Source: Orientallactaga sibirica (taxonomy: Eukaryota; Chordata; Mammalia; Rodentia; Dipodidae). Taken from it: 64,000 bases of DNA. The stretch spans positions 14,879,501 through 14,943,500 of the forward strand of contig JAEOAD010000052.1 in NCBI GenBank assembly GCA_036365145.1, read 5' to 3'. The position numbers and the translations under genes are program-made. This document shows, piece after piece, positions 61,984-64,000 of the stretch. Under the pieces are notes generated by a model. The model searched no databases. It had not been told where the DNA came from and saw only the letters and a list, made by a program, of their open reading frames with translations. How positions within the stretch are numbered: the first letter of the stretch is position 1; every line of letters starts with the position of its first letter.

Positions 61984-62155
61984 ATTTTTTAAAAATATTT
62001 TTAGTTCTTTGCAGCAAGGGACAAAGAAAGAAAGGAAGAGAGGAAAAAGAATGAGTGCACCAGGGCCTCTTCCACTAGAAATGAATGCCAGATGCGTGTG
62101 CCACTTTGTGCATCTGACTTTATGTGGCTATTAGGGAATCAAACCTGGGCACCTG
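61984..62155 (-). mobile_element. B2-like SINE, head-truncated
   Basis: TTTTTAAAAATATTTTTAGT start, GAATGAGTGCACCAGGGCCT body, ending at CAAACCTGGGCACC. Confidence 0.82.
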
Positions 62156-62199
62156 AAGTAGTAAAACCTGAGAAACCCTGTCTCAAAACAGGTAGAAGG

Positions 62200-62300
62200 C
62201 AGAGGGAGGGAGGTGTAAGTTTGAGGCCAGCCTGAAAGGCTATATAGTGAATTCCAGGTGAGCCTAGGCTAGACTGAGACCCTACCTTGAAAAACCAACC
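62200..62300 (+). mobile_element. 5'-truncated B1-like SINE nested in a B4
   Basis: GGAGGGAGGTGTAAGTTTGA to GAGACCCTACCTTGAAAAAC. Confidence 0.82.
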
Positions 62301-62314
62301 ACCGGGGGTGGGGG

Positions 62315-62552
62315 GACTGGAGGGATGGCTTAGTGGTTAAGGTATTTGCCTGCAAAGCCAAACAACCCAGTTTCAATTCCCCAGGACCCACATTAGCCAG
62401 ATGCACAAGGGGGCACACATGTCTGGAGTTCGTTTGCAGTGGCTGGAGACCCTGGCGCTCCCATTCTCTCTCTCCCTCTTTCTCTGTCAAATAAATAAAA
62501 ATAAAATATTTTGAAAAAAAGAAAAACCAAAAAAAAAAAAAAAAAAAAAAAG
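62315..62552 (+). mobile_element. B2-like SINE nested beside the B1
   Basis: GGGACTGGAGGGATGGCTTA head and AAATAAATAAAAATAAAATA tail, followed by AAAAACCAAAA, the resumed B1 tail. Confidence 0.9.
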
Positions 62553-63729
62553 GTAGAAGGCAAGGACCAGTACCCAAAGTTATCCTCTGACAGACATCAC
62601 ACACATGCCATAGCTTGTGCACACCAGCACTAACACATGAATATACACTTAAAGTAATGAGTAAATGTAGTTCAAAGACAGAACATTGTAAAAAGCTGCC
62701 CACTTCTGGCTAGAGTATTATCTATAAAACTGATTCAGGCATTTGTTCATGTCCTCTTTAAGGTTGTTTTATATATTCATCATAGTTGTCTTTGTCTGGC
62801 GCTCCTCTAAGTAGTTCTCTTTGGAGGCTTCAACTCTGGGACTGAGCATCTCGGTGGGGACGTCAGTGCCGTGGGGTCCAGTGTTCTTCAACTCTGGGAC
62901 TGAGCATTCTCAGTGGGGACATCAGTGCTGTGGGGTCCAGTGTTCTTTGCTTTGCATTGGTGTCTGCCCATCTGAAGACAATCCCTTTGTCTTGCCAAGA
63001 ATGTTACTATAGCAGCTCCACTGGGGGCCACAGGGCCGACCGGAGCTGGCCCTGCTCCAGTAACAGACATGTGCCTCGTTTGCATGGGCCTGAGCCTGGA
63101 ATACTTCACATGGTCTACTGCAGTCCAGGGTAGGGCCTGTGCCCAGTGGGCATGACCTCCTTGCTCCAGGATGGTCAACCTGCACCTGTGTCTGGTGGGG
63201 CCAGGGAGGGAGCTTATCACAAGTGGCCTGGTTCTCCTTCCTCTGGTGGCTTCAAGTATGTCTGGGTCGGGTGCAGGAGTAGCCTGTGCCTATCACCTGG
63301 GACCCTGGAAACTCACCGCATCTGGAGCCTGGGCCTGTGTGATTGGGACTGAGCAAGCCCCTAGTGCTGTCCATACAATTCTCTGGCTGATGACAGACCA
63401 GCATTTGGAGCCTAGGCATGCCTGCTTGGCGTCCAGCTGGCTGCCTGGTCCTTTCAGGGCAGTTTCCTGGCTGGCAACATACCTGAATTGGTATGTGATT
63501 TTTGATAAGGCAGTACTTTTCTGCCTTCTCATTTTTGTCTTAAAAACATAGGTAATGAAAATGCCTACCTAGCCTAGCTTACAACAGTATTAATGTTAAG
63601 TTCAGATACAATATAATCCGTTCTTGATTATTAATAATGATAGGAAGAAGCATGATCACTAAAAACCAGAAATAGTAAATAAATTAAAATTTAATAATCA
63701 ATTCCAGAATATACTATTTTTCTCATGTG

Positions 63730-63902
63730 ATTTTTTTTTTTTTTTTTTTTTTTTTTTGGTTTTGCGAGGTAGGGTCTCACTGTGGTCCAGGCTGACCTAG
63801 AATTAACTATGTAGTCTCAGGGTGGCCTCGAACTCTCGGCGATCCTCCTACCTCTGCCTCCCGAGTGCTGGGATTAAAGGCGTGCGCCACCACGCCCGGC
63901 TC
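63730..63902 (-). mobile_element. B1-like SINE (copy of 61159)
   Basis: Second copy in the tandem duplication; poly-T of 27. Confidence 0.93.
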
Positions 63903-63912
63903 TCATGTGATT

Positions 63913-64000
63913 TTTAAAAAAATGTTTCTTTATTTATTTGAGAAAGAGAGATACAGAATTAGGCAGGGAGAGAGAGAATGGGTGCGCCAGGGCCTCCAGC
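63913..64000 (-). mobile_element. B2-like SINE (copy of 61341), cut by window end
   Basis: Matches 61341-61428 and stops at CAGGGCCTCCAGC. Confidence 0.92.

Larger units (their letters stand above)
62160..62650 (+). mobile_element. B4-like SINE 3' part, split by a B1 and a B2
   Basis: AAACCCTGTCTCAAAACAGG then, after the inserts, AAGGACCAGTACCCAAAGTT and a CACACATGCC end. AGGTAGAAGGCA lies at both edges of the insert. Confidence 0.65.
40850..64000 (+). other. RBKS: RBKS gene, 5' portion (exon 1 and start of intron 1)
   Basis: Transcription runs rightward out of the CpG island. Only exon 1 is in the window. Intron 1 begins at 40981 and continues past the right edge, at least 23.0 kb. I looked for an exon continuing after Leu-Val-Ser (conserved LTSRLPKTGE region) on the plus strand of 41-64 kb and found none. 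Confidence 0.88.
60162..64000. repeat. 2.57 kb direct tandem duplication, second copy cut by window end
   Basis: Copy 1 is 60162-62732 (2571 bp). Copy 2 begins at 62733 with the same ATTCAGGCATTTGTTCATGT and runs to 64000, matching copy 1 up to about 61428. I saw no substitution. The only differences are a poly-T two bases longer (27 versus 25) and GCGAGGTAG in copy 2 versus GCGAGGGTAG in copy 1. Copy 2 joins directly to copy 1's right end, where TATAAAACTG meets ATTCAGG. Confidence 0.95.

Noticed and set aside
41000..64000. Search for RBKS exon 2
   Set aside because: No plus-strand segment encoding the expected LTSRLPKTGE-type continuation or the Gly-rich ribose-binding motif was found.

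Overview
This window is mammalian nuclear DNA, almost certainly rodent. Two SINE families dominate: a B1-like 7SL-derived family and a B2-like tRNA-derived family ending in a CT-rich tract and an AAATAAATAAA tail. B4-type dimers, ID-like elements, ERVL-MaLR LTRs and a rodent-like L1 are also present. The exact B1 and B2 variants fit a dipodoid rodent such as a jerboa better than mouse or rat as I recall those consensuses. That species call is inference and needs an alignment.

Two protein genes are present, arranged head to head around one CpG island (about 40.08-41.11 kb). BABAM2 (BRE/BRCC45, a subunit of the BRCA1-A and BRISC deubiquitinase complexes) runs leftward. Its first two coding exons are at 35746-35896 and 6417-6493, separated by a 29.25 kb intron. 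A probable non-coding first exon ends at 40526. RBKS (ribokinase) runs rightward. Its first coding exon is at 40889-40980 and its first intron fills the rest of the window. No later exon of either gene was found, so everything else is intron or promoter.

Layout. 1-6.4 kb is BABAM2 intron 3, with SINEs and two solo MaLR LTRs that each interrupt an older SINE. 6.5-35.7 kb is BABAM2 intron 2. It holds a complete MaLR element (two LTRs, primer-binding site, 5-bp target duplication) at 13761-15842, a 1.48 kb tandem duplication at 17716-20684, a long run of same-strand SINEs at 27.7-30.6 kb, and two copies of a repeat family that recurs at 55 kb. 35.9-40.5 kb is BABAM2 intron 1. 41-64 kb is RBKS intron 1. 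It holds a 37-bp minisatellite (43.60-44.15 kb) grown inside an ancient mammalian repeat, a minus-strand L1 (about 54.3-60.96 kb) whose ORF2 has lost its reverse-transcriptase core, and a 2.57 kb tandem duplication that runs off the right edge.

I found no novel gene system, CRISPR array or operon. The observations most worth checking are the two nearly identical tandem duplications, whose copies differ only by tiny mostly homopolymer indels; the minisatellite that is open in all three frames of one strand; the intact MaLR structure; and the shared BABAM2/RBKS promoter. SINE boundaries are good to about 10 bp. Splice sites and target duplications were read base by base.
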